64,000 nucleotides of DNA. Origin: DAHUYF01 sp963838385 (GTDB lineage Bacteria; Pseudomonadota; Alphaproteobacteria; ATCC43930; CGMCC-115725). The notes under the pieces were generated by a model that saw only the letters and a list, made by a program, of their open reading frames with translations, was not told the DNA's origin and did no database searches. Where the stretch lies: positions 1,674,001-1,738,000 of the forward strand of contig CAWIRE010000001.1 in the NCBI GenBank assembly GCA_963838385.1, in the 5' to 3' direction. Below are positions 9,649 to 20,448 of this stretch, in pieces. Made by a program: the position numbers and the translations under genes. Within the stretch, counting starts at the first letter, position 1. Each line of letters opens with the position of its first letter.

Positions 9649-10263
9649 ATGGGCTTCTATGGCGATGTCGTTCTGCCGCGGCTTTGCCATCTCGCGATGC
9701 GCAACCGCCGCTTCCTGCCCTATCGCGCGCGGGTCGTCGGCGCGGCCGAGGGGCGGGTGCTGGAGATCGGTGCCGGCTCCGGGCTCAACCTCCCCTTCTA
9801 TGGCACCGCGGCAAGCGAGATCGTGGCGCTCGAGCCGGCGGCGCGGCTGATCGCGATGGCCCGGCGCGCGCCCGGCGCCGCCACTCTCCCGGTGCGCTTC
9901 CTCGAGGCATCGGCGGAGACCATCCCGCTCGAGGCCGACAGCATCGATACCGTGGTCACGACCTGGACGCTGTGCACGATTCCGCGGGCCGCCGCCGCCC
10001 TCGCCGAGATGCGCCGCGTGCTGCGGCCCGGCGGCCGGCTGCTCTTCGTCGAGCACGGTCTCGCGCCGGAGGAAGGCGTGCGCCGATGGCAGAATCGCCT
10101 GACCCCCGTCTGGAAGCGGCTTGCCGGCGGCTGCCATCTGAACCGGGCGATCGACCGGATGATCGACGGCGCGGGCTTCCAGGTCGATCGGCTGGAGACC
10201 GCCTACATGCCGGGCCCGAAGCCCATGACCTTCATCTATGAGGGCAGCGCCCGTCCGCGTTAG
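9649..10263 (+). CDS. Class I SAM-dependent methyltransferase (UbiE/phosphatidylethanolamine methyltransferase-like)
   Basis: The 204-residue protein begins MGFYGDVVLPRLCHLAMRN, the typical start of this subfamily. It has the SAM loop VLEIGAGSGLNLPFY, the acidic LEPAARL strand, DSIDTVVTTWTLCTIP and the late motif LRPGGRLLFVEHG. Homologues are annotated as phospholipid or quinone methyltransferases, but the substrate here is unproven. A GTG at 9598 is in frame but would add 17 poorly conserved residues. It is transcribed divergently from the DUF899 gene from a promoter carrying the MarR-type palindrome, so it probably belongs to the same small regulon. Confidence 0.82.
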   Translation: MGFYGDVVLPRLCHLAMRNRRFLPYRARVVGAAEGRVLEIGAGSGLNLPFYGTAASEIVALEPAARLIAMARRAPGAATLPVRFLEASAETIPLEADSIDTVVTTWTLCTIPRAAAALAEMRRVLRPGGRLLFVEHGLAPEEGVRRWQNRLTPVWKRLAGGCHLNRAIDRMIDGAGFQVDRLETAYMPGPKPMTFIYEGSARPR

Positions 10264-10265
10264 CG

Positions 10266-10305
10266 CAACGCGAAGCGTTGTCGCTGGCGGTTGCTGCGCA
10301 ACCGC
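10266..10305. terminator. Two adjacent hairpins after the methyltransferase gene
   Basis: Directly behind the stop codon, CAACGC-GAA-GCGTTG (10266-10280) is followed by GCGGTTGC-TGC-GCAACCGC (10287-10305). Both stems are perfect. There is no T-run, so this may be a terminator-like or REP-like element rather than a standard intrinsic terminator. The same GCGGTTGC/GCAACCGC stem recurs at 61781, 62775 and 62841. Confidence 0.5.
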
Positions 10306-10355
10306 AAAGCGGTCGGCATTGGCGAAGCGCGCCGACGCCGGGCTGTGGCGACGGC

Positions 10356-10943
10356 TCAGCGCGAGGCGGTTCCCTCCAGCCCCAGCGCGATGCGCCTCTC
10401 CCGCTCCAGCCTCGCCAGCGTCGCGGCGGCAAATTCCGTCAGGAGCGGCTGGCTGCCGCCGCTCGCCTCGTCGCGATACTCGGCGATCGCCTGCTCGCCG
10501 CGCTCGACCCGGTCGCGCAGATAAGCGCTGTCGAAGGCGGGCCCGCTCAAGGCCGCAAGCCGGTCGCGGCGCGCCGCGAGCGCGCGGTCGAGCAGCGCCG
10601 GCGGCTCGATGCCGATATGCTGCTCGGAGATCATCGCGAGCTGGCGCTCCCGCTCCCCGGCATCGGCGAGCACCCGGCGGGCGAAATCCCGGATCGCCGG
10701 ATTGGCCGATTTCTGCTCGGCCATCTGCGCCGTGGCGATGTCGTAGAGGTTGCCGACGCCGGCGCGGAAGACGAAATAGCGGTCCTCCTGCCTCACCTCC
10801 CCGGCGCGGCCGAAGGCGTGGATATGGAACTCGCTGGGCGTCTCCTGGTAGTCGGAGACGTCGCTGTAGCCCTCTTGATTAGCCGCGCAGGCCGAAACAG
10901 CGGCGGCGAGCGCGGCGAGCAGCACGATGCCGGGAAGACGCAT
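10356..10943 (-). CDS. DUF4142 outer-membrane or periplasmic lipoprotein
   Basis: The 195-residue product has a lipoprotein signal peptide (MRLPGIVLLAALAAAVSAC, lipobox VSAC). The mature part is a long helical DUF4142-like domain of ferritin-like type: FVFRAGVGNLYDIATAQMAEQKSANPAIRDFARRVLADAG. These proteins are secreted helical bundles of unknown function, common in alphaproteobacteria. GGAGAG lies 7 bases before the ATG. It converges on the methyltransferase across the hairpin pair at 10266. Confidence 0.85.
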   Translation of the reverse strand: MRLPGIVLLAALAAAVSACAANQEGYSDVSDYQETPSEFHIHAFGRAGEVRQEDRYFVFRAGVGNLYDIATAQMAEQKSANPAIRDFARRVLADAGERERQLAMISEQHIGIEPPALLDRALAARRDRLAALSGPAFDSAYLRDRVERGEQAIAEYRDEASGGSQPLLTEFAAATLARLERERRIALGLEGTASR

Positions 10944-11121
10944 GGTCGCTCTCCCTTCCCCGCGATCTTATCACGGGCGCGGCGCGCGCCGATCAAAGTT
11001 GGGTGAGGCCCGGGTGAAGCCCGCCCTCAGCCCTTTCGCACCACCGCGAAGGCGACATCGCGGCCGGCGCCGCGGTTGAGCGCATCGAGCCGCGCTCGAA
11101 AGCGACAGGAAGCGCTGCGGC

Positions 11122-11615
11122 TTATTTCCCGTCATAAGCCTCGCGCAGCCGCGCGAGGTCGAGCTTCGTCATGCCGAGCAGGGCGCGCATGGCGCGGGCC
11201 GCCTTGGCCTTGTCGGGATCGCACATCATCTCCGGCAGCGCCGTCGGATAGATCTGCCAGGAGAGGCCGAATTTGTCCTTGAGCCAGCCGCATTGGCCGG
11301 TCTGGCCGCCGGCCGAGAGCCTCTCCCAGTAATGATCGATCTCTTGCTGGGTCGCGCAGGGGATCTGGAAAGAGACCGCCTCGCTGAATTTGAAATGCGG
11401 GCCGCCATTGAGCGCCGTGAAGCTCCGTCCCGCGATCTCGAACTCGACGGTCATCACGCTGCCTTCGGGACGGCCGTGGATCTCGAACCTTCCTTGCCGT
11501 AGCGGCTGATCCGGCCGATCCGGCCGTCGCCGAAGACGGAGACATAGAACCGCGCCGCCGGCTCGGCCTCGCTGTCGAACCAGAGGCACGGCGTGATCGT
11601 CGGGATCGCCGCCAT
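11122..11615 (-). CDS. VOC/PhnB-like protein, split by a one-base deletion
   Basis: The protein belongs to the PhnB-like/3-demethylubiquinone-methyltransferase-like branch of the VOC superfamily. Starting at the ATG at 11615, the first half reads MAAIPTITPCLWFDSEAEP through GDGRIGRISRYGKEG. The second half (FEIHGRPEGSVMTVEFEIAG, GGQTGQCGWLKDKFGLSWQIYP, MTKLDLARLREAYDGK) is in the neighbouring frame. One base is missing at about 11486-11490 (GAACCTT where GAAGCCTT or similar is expected on the + strand). When corrected, the length (about 164 aa) and all motifs are normal. The gene follows the second VOC gene by 11 bp and probably shares its promoter and MarR control. Confidence 0.82.
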
Positions 11616-11626
11616 TGCCGCCTGCC

Positions 11627-12025
11627 CTATCGCGGGATCGGCTGCAGCATGCTGGCGCGGTTGCCCTCGGTATCGAAGAAGGCGACATACTCGCCAACCC
11701 CCGGGATCGTCATCGGCTGGCCCAGCACCTCGCCGCCGGCCGCCGCCACCTGCTTCATGGCAGCGCCGATGTCCTCGACCGCGATCACGACCGAGGGATA
11801 CTGCGCCGGCCAGTCGGGCCGTTTCGGATAGAAGCCGCCATTGATCGCGCCCGGCCGCTTGGGGCCGCGCTCGTCCGTCTCGATGGTCGTGGCGAGGACA
11901 TATCGTCCCATCTCCTCGCCCAGCATCCGCGTGCCCCAGCCGAAGGCGCTTTCGTAGAATCTGGCCATGCGCTGCCGGTCCTCATAGGGCATCTCGAAAT
12001 GGACGACGGGGCACGGTGCGCTCAT
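11627..12025 (-). CDS. VOC family (glyoxalase-like) protein
   Basis: The 132-residue protein has the glyoxalase/bleomycin-resistance fold: VVHFEMPYEDRQRMARFYESAFGW in the first beta-alpha-beta-beta-beta module, then SVVIAVEDIGAAMKQVAAAGGEVLG and GVGEYVAFFDTEGNRASMLQP in the second. A metal-binding His in the first strand (HFE) and Glu in the last (DTEGN) are visible. Its substrate is unknown. The ATG at 12025 is preceded by GGAGGAG. It is transcribed divergently from the MarR gene, with the palindrome at 12053 between them, and is the likely first gene of a two-gene VOC operon. Confidence 0.85.
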   Translation of the reverse strand: MSAPCPVVHFEMPYEDRQRMARFYESAFGWGTRMLGEEMGRYVLATTIETDERGPKRPGAINGGFYPKRPDWPAQYPSVVIAVEDIGAAMKQVAAAGGEVLGQPMTIPGVGEYVAFFDTEGNRASMLQPIPR

Positions 12026-12041
12026 GGGCCTCTCCTCCGGC

Positions 12042-12069
12042 TTGACAATTGCGTTGATATCAACATAAT
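12042..12069 (+). promoter_or_regulatory. marR promoter with embedded GTTGATATCAAC operator
   Basis: TTGACA (12042-12047), 16 bp, then CATAAT (12064-12069). The palindrome GTTGATATCAAC occupies 12053-12064 between the two boxes. The element order and spacing match the region at 9553-9580 exactly, and the 17 bases from GTTGAT through ATAAT are identical. Binding of the MarR product here would block its own transcription and could also affect the divergent VOC genes. The -10 ends only 6 bp before the ATG at 12076, so the marR transcript may be leaderless. Confidence 0.7.
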
Positions 12070-12075
12070 CAGGCC

Positions 12076-12537
12076 ATGTCAACCCGCCGCACCTTGCCGT
12101 TCGCCAAGACGCATGAAGTCCGCGACACCTGCCTCTGTCTCTCCGTGCAGCGCGCGGCGCGTGCGCTGGCGCGGCAGTTCGACGAGGCCTTCCGGCCCTG
12201 GGGCCTCACCCATGGCCAGTTCTCGCTGATGACCGCCTTGAACCGGAAAGAGCCGCCGGTGATGGGCGAGGTCGCGGCGCTGCTGGCGATGGACCGCACC
12301 ACGCTGACCGCGGCGCTCAAGACGCTGCAGCGCCGCGGCCTCGTCGAGGCCAGGGCCGACGCGCAGGACAAGCGCAGCCGCCGCCTGCTTCTCACCGCCG
12401 CCGGCCGCGCGCTCCTGGCCGAGGCCTATCCGGCCTGGAAGACCACCCATGCCGCGATCGAGGGACGGCTCGGTCCGCACGATCCCGATCGGCTGCGGCG
12501 GGACCTCACGCGCCTCGCCTTCGACAAGGATGAGTGA
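12076..12537 (+). CDS. MarR-family transcriptional regulator
   Basis: A 153-residue winged-helix regulator: RAARALARQFDEAFRPWGLTHGQFSLMTAL (dimerisation helix and start of the HTH), VMGEVAALLAMDRTTLTAALKTLQRRGLVEA (recognition region, residues 56-90) and the wing DAQDKRSRRLLLTAAGRALL. Members sense phenolics, oxidants or reactive electrophiles. The repeated palindrome in its own promoter and 2.5 kb away defines a probable regulon of VOC proteins, a thioredoxin-like DUF899 protein and a methyltransferase, which would suit an electrophile or thiol stress response. That function is inferred. There is no ribosome binding site, in line with a leaderless message. Confidence 0.88.
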   Translation: MSTRRTLPFAKTHEVRDTCLCLSVQRAARALARQFDEAFRPWGLTHGQFSLMTALNRKEPPVMGEVAALLAMDRTTLTAALKTLQRRGLVEARADAQDKRSRRLLLTAAGRALLAEAYPAWKTTHAAIEGRLGPHDPDRLRRDLTRLAFDKDE

Positions 12538-12578
12538 CGCCGGAGCGTGACCGCGGGGGCGAACCGCGCCGCCGCGCC

Positions 12579-12592
12579 TTGATGCAAATCAA
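12579..12592. promoter_or_regulatory. FNR/FixK-type box upstream of the cytochrome c gene
   Basis: TTGATGCAAATCAA is a perfect match to the FNR/Anr/FixK consensus TTGAT-N4-ATCAA. It lies 87 bp upstream of the cytochrome c start, a usual distance for an activator site near -40 of a transcript with a short leader. Oxygen-responsive control of the cytochrome is the simplest reading. No fnr or fixK gene is in the window. Confidence 0.72.
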
Positions 12593-12679
12593 TGTGATAC
12601 CGCGCCAGGGGCATAGCCTTGACCGTCGAGCCGGCGGCGGTGCGGGTGACCGCGCGCGAGCCCGGGAGGGTCCGAGGTC

Positions 12680-13012
12680 ATGAGAGCGATCATTCTGCTC
12701 GCGCTGCTGCTGCCGGGGATCGCGCTCGCCGCCCTCGTGGCGAGAGCGGCGGGCGTGCGCGTCGAGGTTGAAGGCGGGCACCAGCTGGCGCAAGCATGGT
12801 GCACCAGCTGTCACGCCGTCGAGCCGGGTCAGAGCGTCGGGCCTTACGCCGATGTGCCGAGCTTCGCCGCGGTCGCGCAGATGCCCTCCACCACCGCCTC
12901 GGCGCTGAACGCCTTCCTGACCACGCCGCATGGCGACATGCCGGACGTCAAGCTCACCCAGCAGCAGCGCGTCGACATCGTGACCTATATCCTGAGCCTG
13001 CGCGGGCCGTGA
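12680..13012 (+). CDS. Small class I c-type cytochrome
   Basis: The 110-residue protein has an N-terminal signal peptide (IILLALLLPGIALAALVARAAG), a single haem-binding motif WCTSCH at about residues 40-45, and a likely axial methionine in HGDMPDVKLT near residue 95. The final helix VDIVTYILSLR is typical of class I cytochromes c. It should be a periplasmic electron carrier. It has its own FNR-type box upstream and is followed by lhr, which is unlikely to be functionally linked. The donor and acceptor cannot be told from this region. Confidence 0.85.
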   Translation: MRAIILLALLLPGIALAALVARAAGVRVEVEGGHQLAQAWCTSCHAVEPGQSVGPYADVPSFAAVAQMPSTTASALNAFLTTPHGDMPDVKLTQQQRVDIVTYILSLRGP

Positions 13013-13115
13013 GCGGAGGCGCGCCGCGGTCGCGTCGCCTCTGTGCAAGGGATTGATTCCGCCGCCGGATGCCCCATTATCCCGACGGTCGGTCCCGAGC
13101 TCGCCCCGCACCCCC

Positions 13116-17445
<4,330 letters not shown>

Positions 17446-17468
17446 GCGCCGGCGCGCCGCGCCGCGCG

Positions 17469-17482
17469 TTGACCTGGCTCAA
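17469..17482. promoter_or_regulatory. Imperfect FNR-like palindrome upstream of the cNMP-FHA gene
   Basis: TTGACCTGGCTCAA resembles a CRP/FNR-family site (TTGAN-N4-NTCAA) with degenerate inner bases. It lies 57 bp upstream of the ATG at 17539. It is weaker than the perfect box at 12579 and could be chance. Confidence 0.3.
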
Positions 17483-17538
17483 GGCCGAGGCGCCGGGCCG
17501 AGCTAGAGTGGGCGCGTCAAACCTGCGGGAGTTCCGTC

Positions 17539-18363
17539 ATGAACGCCGCGAGCACGCCGGGCCGCTTCAAGCGGGGGGATGTTCTCTTCCAGCAAGGCGA
17601 TGCGAGCGATCGCGTGCTGCGCGTGACGCGCGGCGAGATCGAGATCCTGCGCCAGGTCGGCGCCGCCTCGGTGCTGCTCGGCCGCGTGCGCGAGGGCGAG
17701 TGGCTGGGCGAGATGGGCGTCATCGAGAACCGCGCCCGCAGCGCCACGGCGCGCGCCGCGGCGGATGGCGAGGCCGAGATCCTGACGGCGGGACAGTTCC
17801 TGGAGCGGGTGAGCCGCGATCCCGCGCTGGCGCGCGAGCTCATCCTGCGGCTCAGCGTCCGGCTCAGGACGGTCGAGGACAAGATCGCCGGCGACCTCGC
17901 GGGCTTCGCGCAGGACCGCGGTGCGGGCGCGGGCGGCGACGCGGCGGCGGCTCCTGCGATTGCCGCCGATGCCAGGATCTCGCTCGCCGCCGACAGCGAT
18001 TTCCTGCGCGCGCGCATCGGCAAGAAGCCCATCCTCCTCGACACGCTGCCCTTCGTGGTCGGCCGCCCGACGGTGGGCGACGAGGCCGAGCCCGCGCGGC
18101 GGCCCGATCTGCTGATCGCGGATGAGGAGCCGTTCCGGCTGTCGCGCCAGCATTTCACCATCGGGCGCAGCGACGGCCGCCTCGTCGTGTCGGATCTCGG
18201 CAGCACGCTCGGCACGATCGTGAACGGACAGCCGATCGGCCATCATTTCATGCGCGACATGGCGCCGCTGCATCCCGGCGAAAACCGCATCGTCGCCGGC
18301 GGCTGGGACTCGCCGTTTGCCTTCACCGTGTCGGTCGAGCAGGTTCAAAAAAATCAACCCTGA
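17539..18363 (+). CDS. Cyclic-nucleotide-binding domain fused to an FHA domain
   Basis: The 274-residue protein has an N-terminal CRP-type cyclic-nucleotide-binding domain (residues 8-120; KRGDVLFQQGDASDRVLRVTRGEIEIL, then GEWLGEMGVIENRARSATARA). It lacks the helix-turn-helix that would follow in CRP. After an alanine/glycine-rich linker (about 128-145) comes an FHA domain (about 165-268): FVVGRPTVG, LSRQHFTIGRSDGRLVVSDLGSTLGTIVNGQPIG. FHA domains bind phosphothreonine, so this may be a cytoplasmic adaptor linking a nucleotide second messenger to Ser/Thr phosphorylation. No kinase gene is adjacent. The CRP-like phosphate-binding arginine position (NRARSATARA) looks plausible but cannot be confirmed by eye. 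Confidence 0.8.
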   Translation: MNAASTPGRFKRGDVLFQQGDASDRVLRVTRGEIEILRQVGAASVLLGRVREGEWLGEMGVIENRARSATARAAADGEAEILTAGQFLERVSRDPALARELILRLSVRLRTVEDKIAGDLAGFAQDRGAGAGGDAAAAPAIAADARISLAADSDFLRARIGKKPILLDTLPFVVGRPTVGDEAEPARRPDLLIADEEPFRLSRQHFTIGRSDGRLVVSDLGSTLGTIVNGQPIGHHFMRDMAPLHPGENRIVAGGWDSPFAFTVSVEQVQKNQP

Positions 18364-18567
18364 GCCTGTTTTCGCACTGACGGGCTCGGGGAGCAGACTG
18401 CGTCATCGGTGTACACCGGGGGCTAAAAAACCGCTGTGAGTCATTGACGCACGGGCGAGCCGAAAGCCGCCTGCACCGATGGTGGGCGTGTGGTCCCCGA
18501 TGGTCAAGGCTCGGCTGAGCGGCGTGACGTGAGCTTTACCGAAAGGCGCTCGTCTTCACCGTCACGC

Positions 18568-18801
18568 TCAGTTCGAGCTGCACCGCGGTGACGGCACCGG
18601 CGCGACGCCGCAAGGATCATCCCATTGGACATGGATCGGCTCGGTCAGGGCCTCCAAAGGGGGAAACATGCGCAGGGTGCCGGACAATTCGGTCTGCCCC
18701 GGCGGCGGCGAAAGACCGGAGCAACCGCCAACGGCTCCGGCAAAAATCGTCGCCACGGTCAGGCCAACCGCGCGTGAAGCAATGTGCCGTTTGCGAGGCA
18801 T
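18568..18801 (-). CDS. Small predicted lipoprotein, possibly frameshifted at its 3' end
   Basis: The 77-residue frame begins MPRKRHIASRAVGLTVATIF and has a convincing lipobox (AVGGC). A short mature part, TELSGTLRMFPPLEALTEPIHVQWDD, follows. I do not recognise the family. After PCGVAPVP the reading frame ends quickly in SPRCSSN, while an alternative frame reads VTAVQLELSVTVKTSAFR and stops at 18542. That looks more protein-like, so a single-base error near 18590 is possible. The gene lies in a poorly coding stretch next to the left end of the integrative element and could be a decaying gene. Confidence 0.4.
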   Translation of the reverse strand: MPRKRHIASRAVGLTVATIFAGAVGGCSGLSPPPGQTELSGTLRMFPPLEALTEPIHVQWDDPCGVAPVPSPRCSSN

Positions 18802-18916
18802 GGAGATGACTATACCACCGGGCACGCAATCTCACATCCATCGCAGGCACGACCACGATCTGTCATCCGTGATTTCCAGCGGCCCGTAGTTCACCGAGTT
18901 GCTGCTTTACAGCCCG

Positions 18917-19012
18917 GAATTACGGTGATGGTCTTCTTTTCTCACCGCCCGCACGGCCTCTTGCGAAGCGACGGTGCAGCTCGATTTGTTGCGTAAACTG
19001 TCACCGTAATTC
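18917..19012. repeat. 96-bp segment with 12-bp terminal inverted repeats
   Basis: GAATTACGGTGA (18917-18928) is mirrored perfectly by TCACCGTAATTC (19001-19012). The interior is non-coding and more AT-rich than the surroundings. It could be a small MITE-like element or a structured RNA. No flanking target duplication was recognised. Confidence 0.4.
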
Positions 19013-19031
19013 GAAGGCTTCGGTGGGCACC

Positions 19032-19077
19032 CTACGCTAAAGCTTCGCGTGGCCCGCCACCCGAAGCTTTAGCGTAG
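19032..19077. terminator. Strong hairpin with 16-bp arms
   Basis: CTACGCTAAAGCTTCG (19032-19047) pairs perfectly with CGAAGCTTTAGCGTAG (19062-19077) across a 14-base loop that can itself fold (GTGG/CCAC). It ends 4 bp before the left attachment site. It may insulate the integrative element from the chromosome. No T-run follows. Confidence 0.5.
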
Positions 19078-19080
19078 AGA

Positions 19081-19097
19081 TGGTGTCCCCGGGGTGA
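19081..19097. other. Left attachment site of the integrative element
   Basis: TGGTGTCCCCGGGGTGA is identical to the 3' end of the tRNA-Arg gene at 26423-26439. The matching stops at the next base on the right. It is the displaced copy of the crossover region created by integration. Confidence 0.88.
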
Positions 19098-19150
19098 TGG
19101 GAAGATAACCGCGAAAATCGCTTGTAATGGCGGTCCTTCGGGGATATTTC

Positions 19151-19171
19151 TGTGTGGAGAACCTGTGTGGA
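19151..19171. repeat. Tandem TGTGTGGA motifs inside the left end (putative integrase arm sites)
   Basis: Two copies of TGTGTGGA (19151-19158 and 19164-19171) spaced by GAACC lie 54 bp inside the left attachment site. The same 21-bp arrangement occurs at 26345-26365 near the right end. Iterated short motifs near both ends are typical of integrase arm-type binding sites. The left copy also overlaps the integrase leader, which would allow autoregulation. Confidence 0.6.
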
Positions 19172-19178
19172 GAAAGCC

Positions 19179-20444
19179 ATGTACCTTGTCCAACGCAACC
19201 GGACGTGGTGGGCCTTCCACGATGTCCCTCCCTCCCTTCGGACGGCACTCGGCCGCAGTCGGTTTTACGAAAACCTGAGGACGCATGATCGCAGGCGAGC
19301 GCGCATTCTAGCCGCAACGTGCGAGGCGCAATGGCTTGCAGAGATCGAGCGTGCGCGCCAAGGCACCGATGCGGCGGCCGAGGCGACATTCTGGCGCAAG
19401 CGGCTGGCCGAGGCCAAGAGCGAACCGGAGCGCAAGGTGATCGAAGATCAGATCATTGACGCTGGGGCGGATCGCGTCGGGCTGATCGCTTGGGAACAGA
19501 AAGACGAGCCTGGTTTCGAGGAGGAGCGCGCCAAGCTGGCGCACTTCGTCGCGTTGGCGACGGGCGACGCCGTGCCGTTTGAGGAGCACCTTGACGACTA
19601 CGCCGCGACGCTCCACGGCCAGATCGAGGCGAAAAGCCTCCACATGAAGCGGACGAACCTGGAGCGGTTTGGCGCGATCTTCGCGACCACGGCTGACATA
19701 GACCGAGGCACGCTACAGCGTTGGGTAAACGCCGAGGCTGGAAAGGGCGCGGCACGCGCCACGATAACCCGCGCTGTTGGCGATCTGCGGGGTTACTGGA
19801 AGTTCCTTGTTGGGCTCGGCGCGGCGCGCGAGACGCCGGACCCATTCGACCGGATCGCGATGGTCGGAGCGAAGCGCACCAAGAAAAAACCATTCCAGCC
19901 CGCCGATCTGGTGCGGATTGAAGCGAAGGCTAGGGACCGCGGCGACGGGCTCCTTGCCGATTTCGTTCTGCTGGACATGTACACCGGAGCACGCGCCGAG
20001 GAGATCGCGACGCTCAAGAGCGAGCACGTTGATCTCACCAAGAATGCCATTGCGATGCCGGGCACCAAGACTGAAGCCGCGCCCCGCGAAGTTCCGATCC
20101 ATGCAAAGCTCCGGCCGCTTCTGCGCCGTTTGGTGAAGGATGCGAACGGCGGCTACCTGTTCCCTGGCCTCCGGGCGGATAAGTTCGGTGATCGCTATAA
20201 GGCCGTGACCAAGCGCTTTGCGACGCTCAAAGCTGGTCTCGGCTTTGGCGACCAATACGACTTCCATTCGATCCGGCGCACGGTATGCATGATTTTTGAA
20301 GACGCTGGCGTGGCCGAGAACGTGGTCGCTCATATCGTCGGCCACAAGTTCAAAACGATGTCCTACGGGCTCTATAGTGGCGGCGTGTCGCTCGCTACCA
20401 AGGCCAAGGCAATCGCGAAGCTGCGATATCCAACAAAGGCGTGA
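19179..20444 (+). CDS. Tyrosine recombinase (site-specific integrase)
   Basis: The 421-residue product starts MYLVQRNRTWWAFHDVP, an N-terminal beta-strand arm-binding domain (DUF6538-like). A SAM-like core-binding domain follows at about 160-240 (AKSLHMKRTNLERFGAIFATT), then the catalytic domain. Visible catalytic residues are Arg in MYTGARAEEIATLK, His and Arg in FHSIRRTVC, His in IVGHKF and the nucleophile Tyr in MSYGLYSGG. It should catalyse integration and excision at the tRNA-Arg site. The ATG at 19179 is chosen because the family begins MYLV/MYLx. A GTG at 19152 would translate the TGTGTGGA repeats. Confidence 0.93.
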   Translation: MYLVQRNRTWWAFHDVPPSLRTALGRSRFYENLRTHDRRRARILAATCEAQWLAEIERARQGTDAAAEATFWRKRLAEAKSEPERKVIEDQIIDAGADRVGLIAWEQKDEPGFEEERAKLAHFVALATGDAVPFEEHLDDYAATLHGQIEAKSLHMKRTNLERFGAIFATTADIDRGTLQRWVNAEAGKGAARATITRAVGDLRGYWKFLVGLGAARETPDPFDRIAMVGAKRTKKKPFQPADLVRIEAKARDRGDGLLADFVLLDMYTGARAEEIATLKSEHVDLTKNAIAMPGTKTEAAPREVPIHAKLRPLLRRLVKDANGGYLFPGLRADKFGDRYKAVTKRFATLKAGLGFGDQYDFHSIRRTVCMIFEDAGVAENVVAHIVGHKFKTMSYGLYSGGVSLATKAKAIAKLRYPTKA

Positions 20445-20448
20445 TGCT

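Larger units (their letters stand above)
18802..19080. other. Non-coding stretch flanking the left attachment site
   Basis: No gene is visible here. It holds a 96-bp segment bounded by 12-bp inverted repeats (18917-19012) and a strong 16-bp-arm hairpin (19032-19077) immediately outside the left attachment site. Confidence 0.5.

Noticed and set aside
11027..11112. Minus-strand fragment reading RFRARLDALNRGAGRDVAFAVVRKG before a stop
   Set aside because: It looks like the tail of a gene, but there is no start, no longer frame and too little sequence to name a family. Kept only as a note of possible decay.
13053..13115. TTG at 13053 as the start of lhr
   Set aside because: The extra 21 residues are proline/serine-rich and not like the beginning of Lhr proteins. 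GTG at 13116 is preferred although neither start has a good ribosome binding site.
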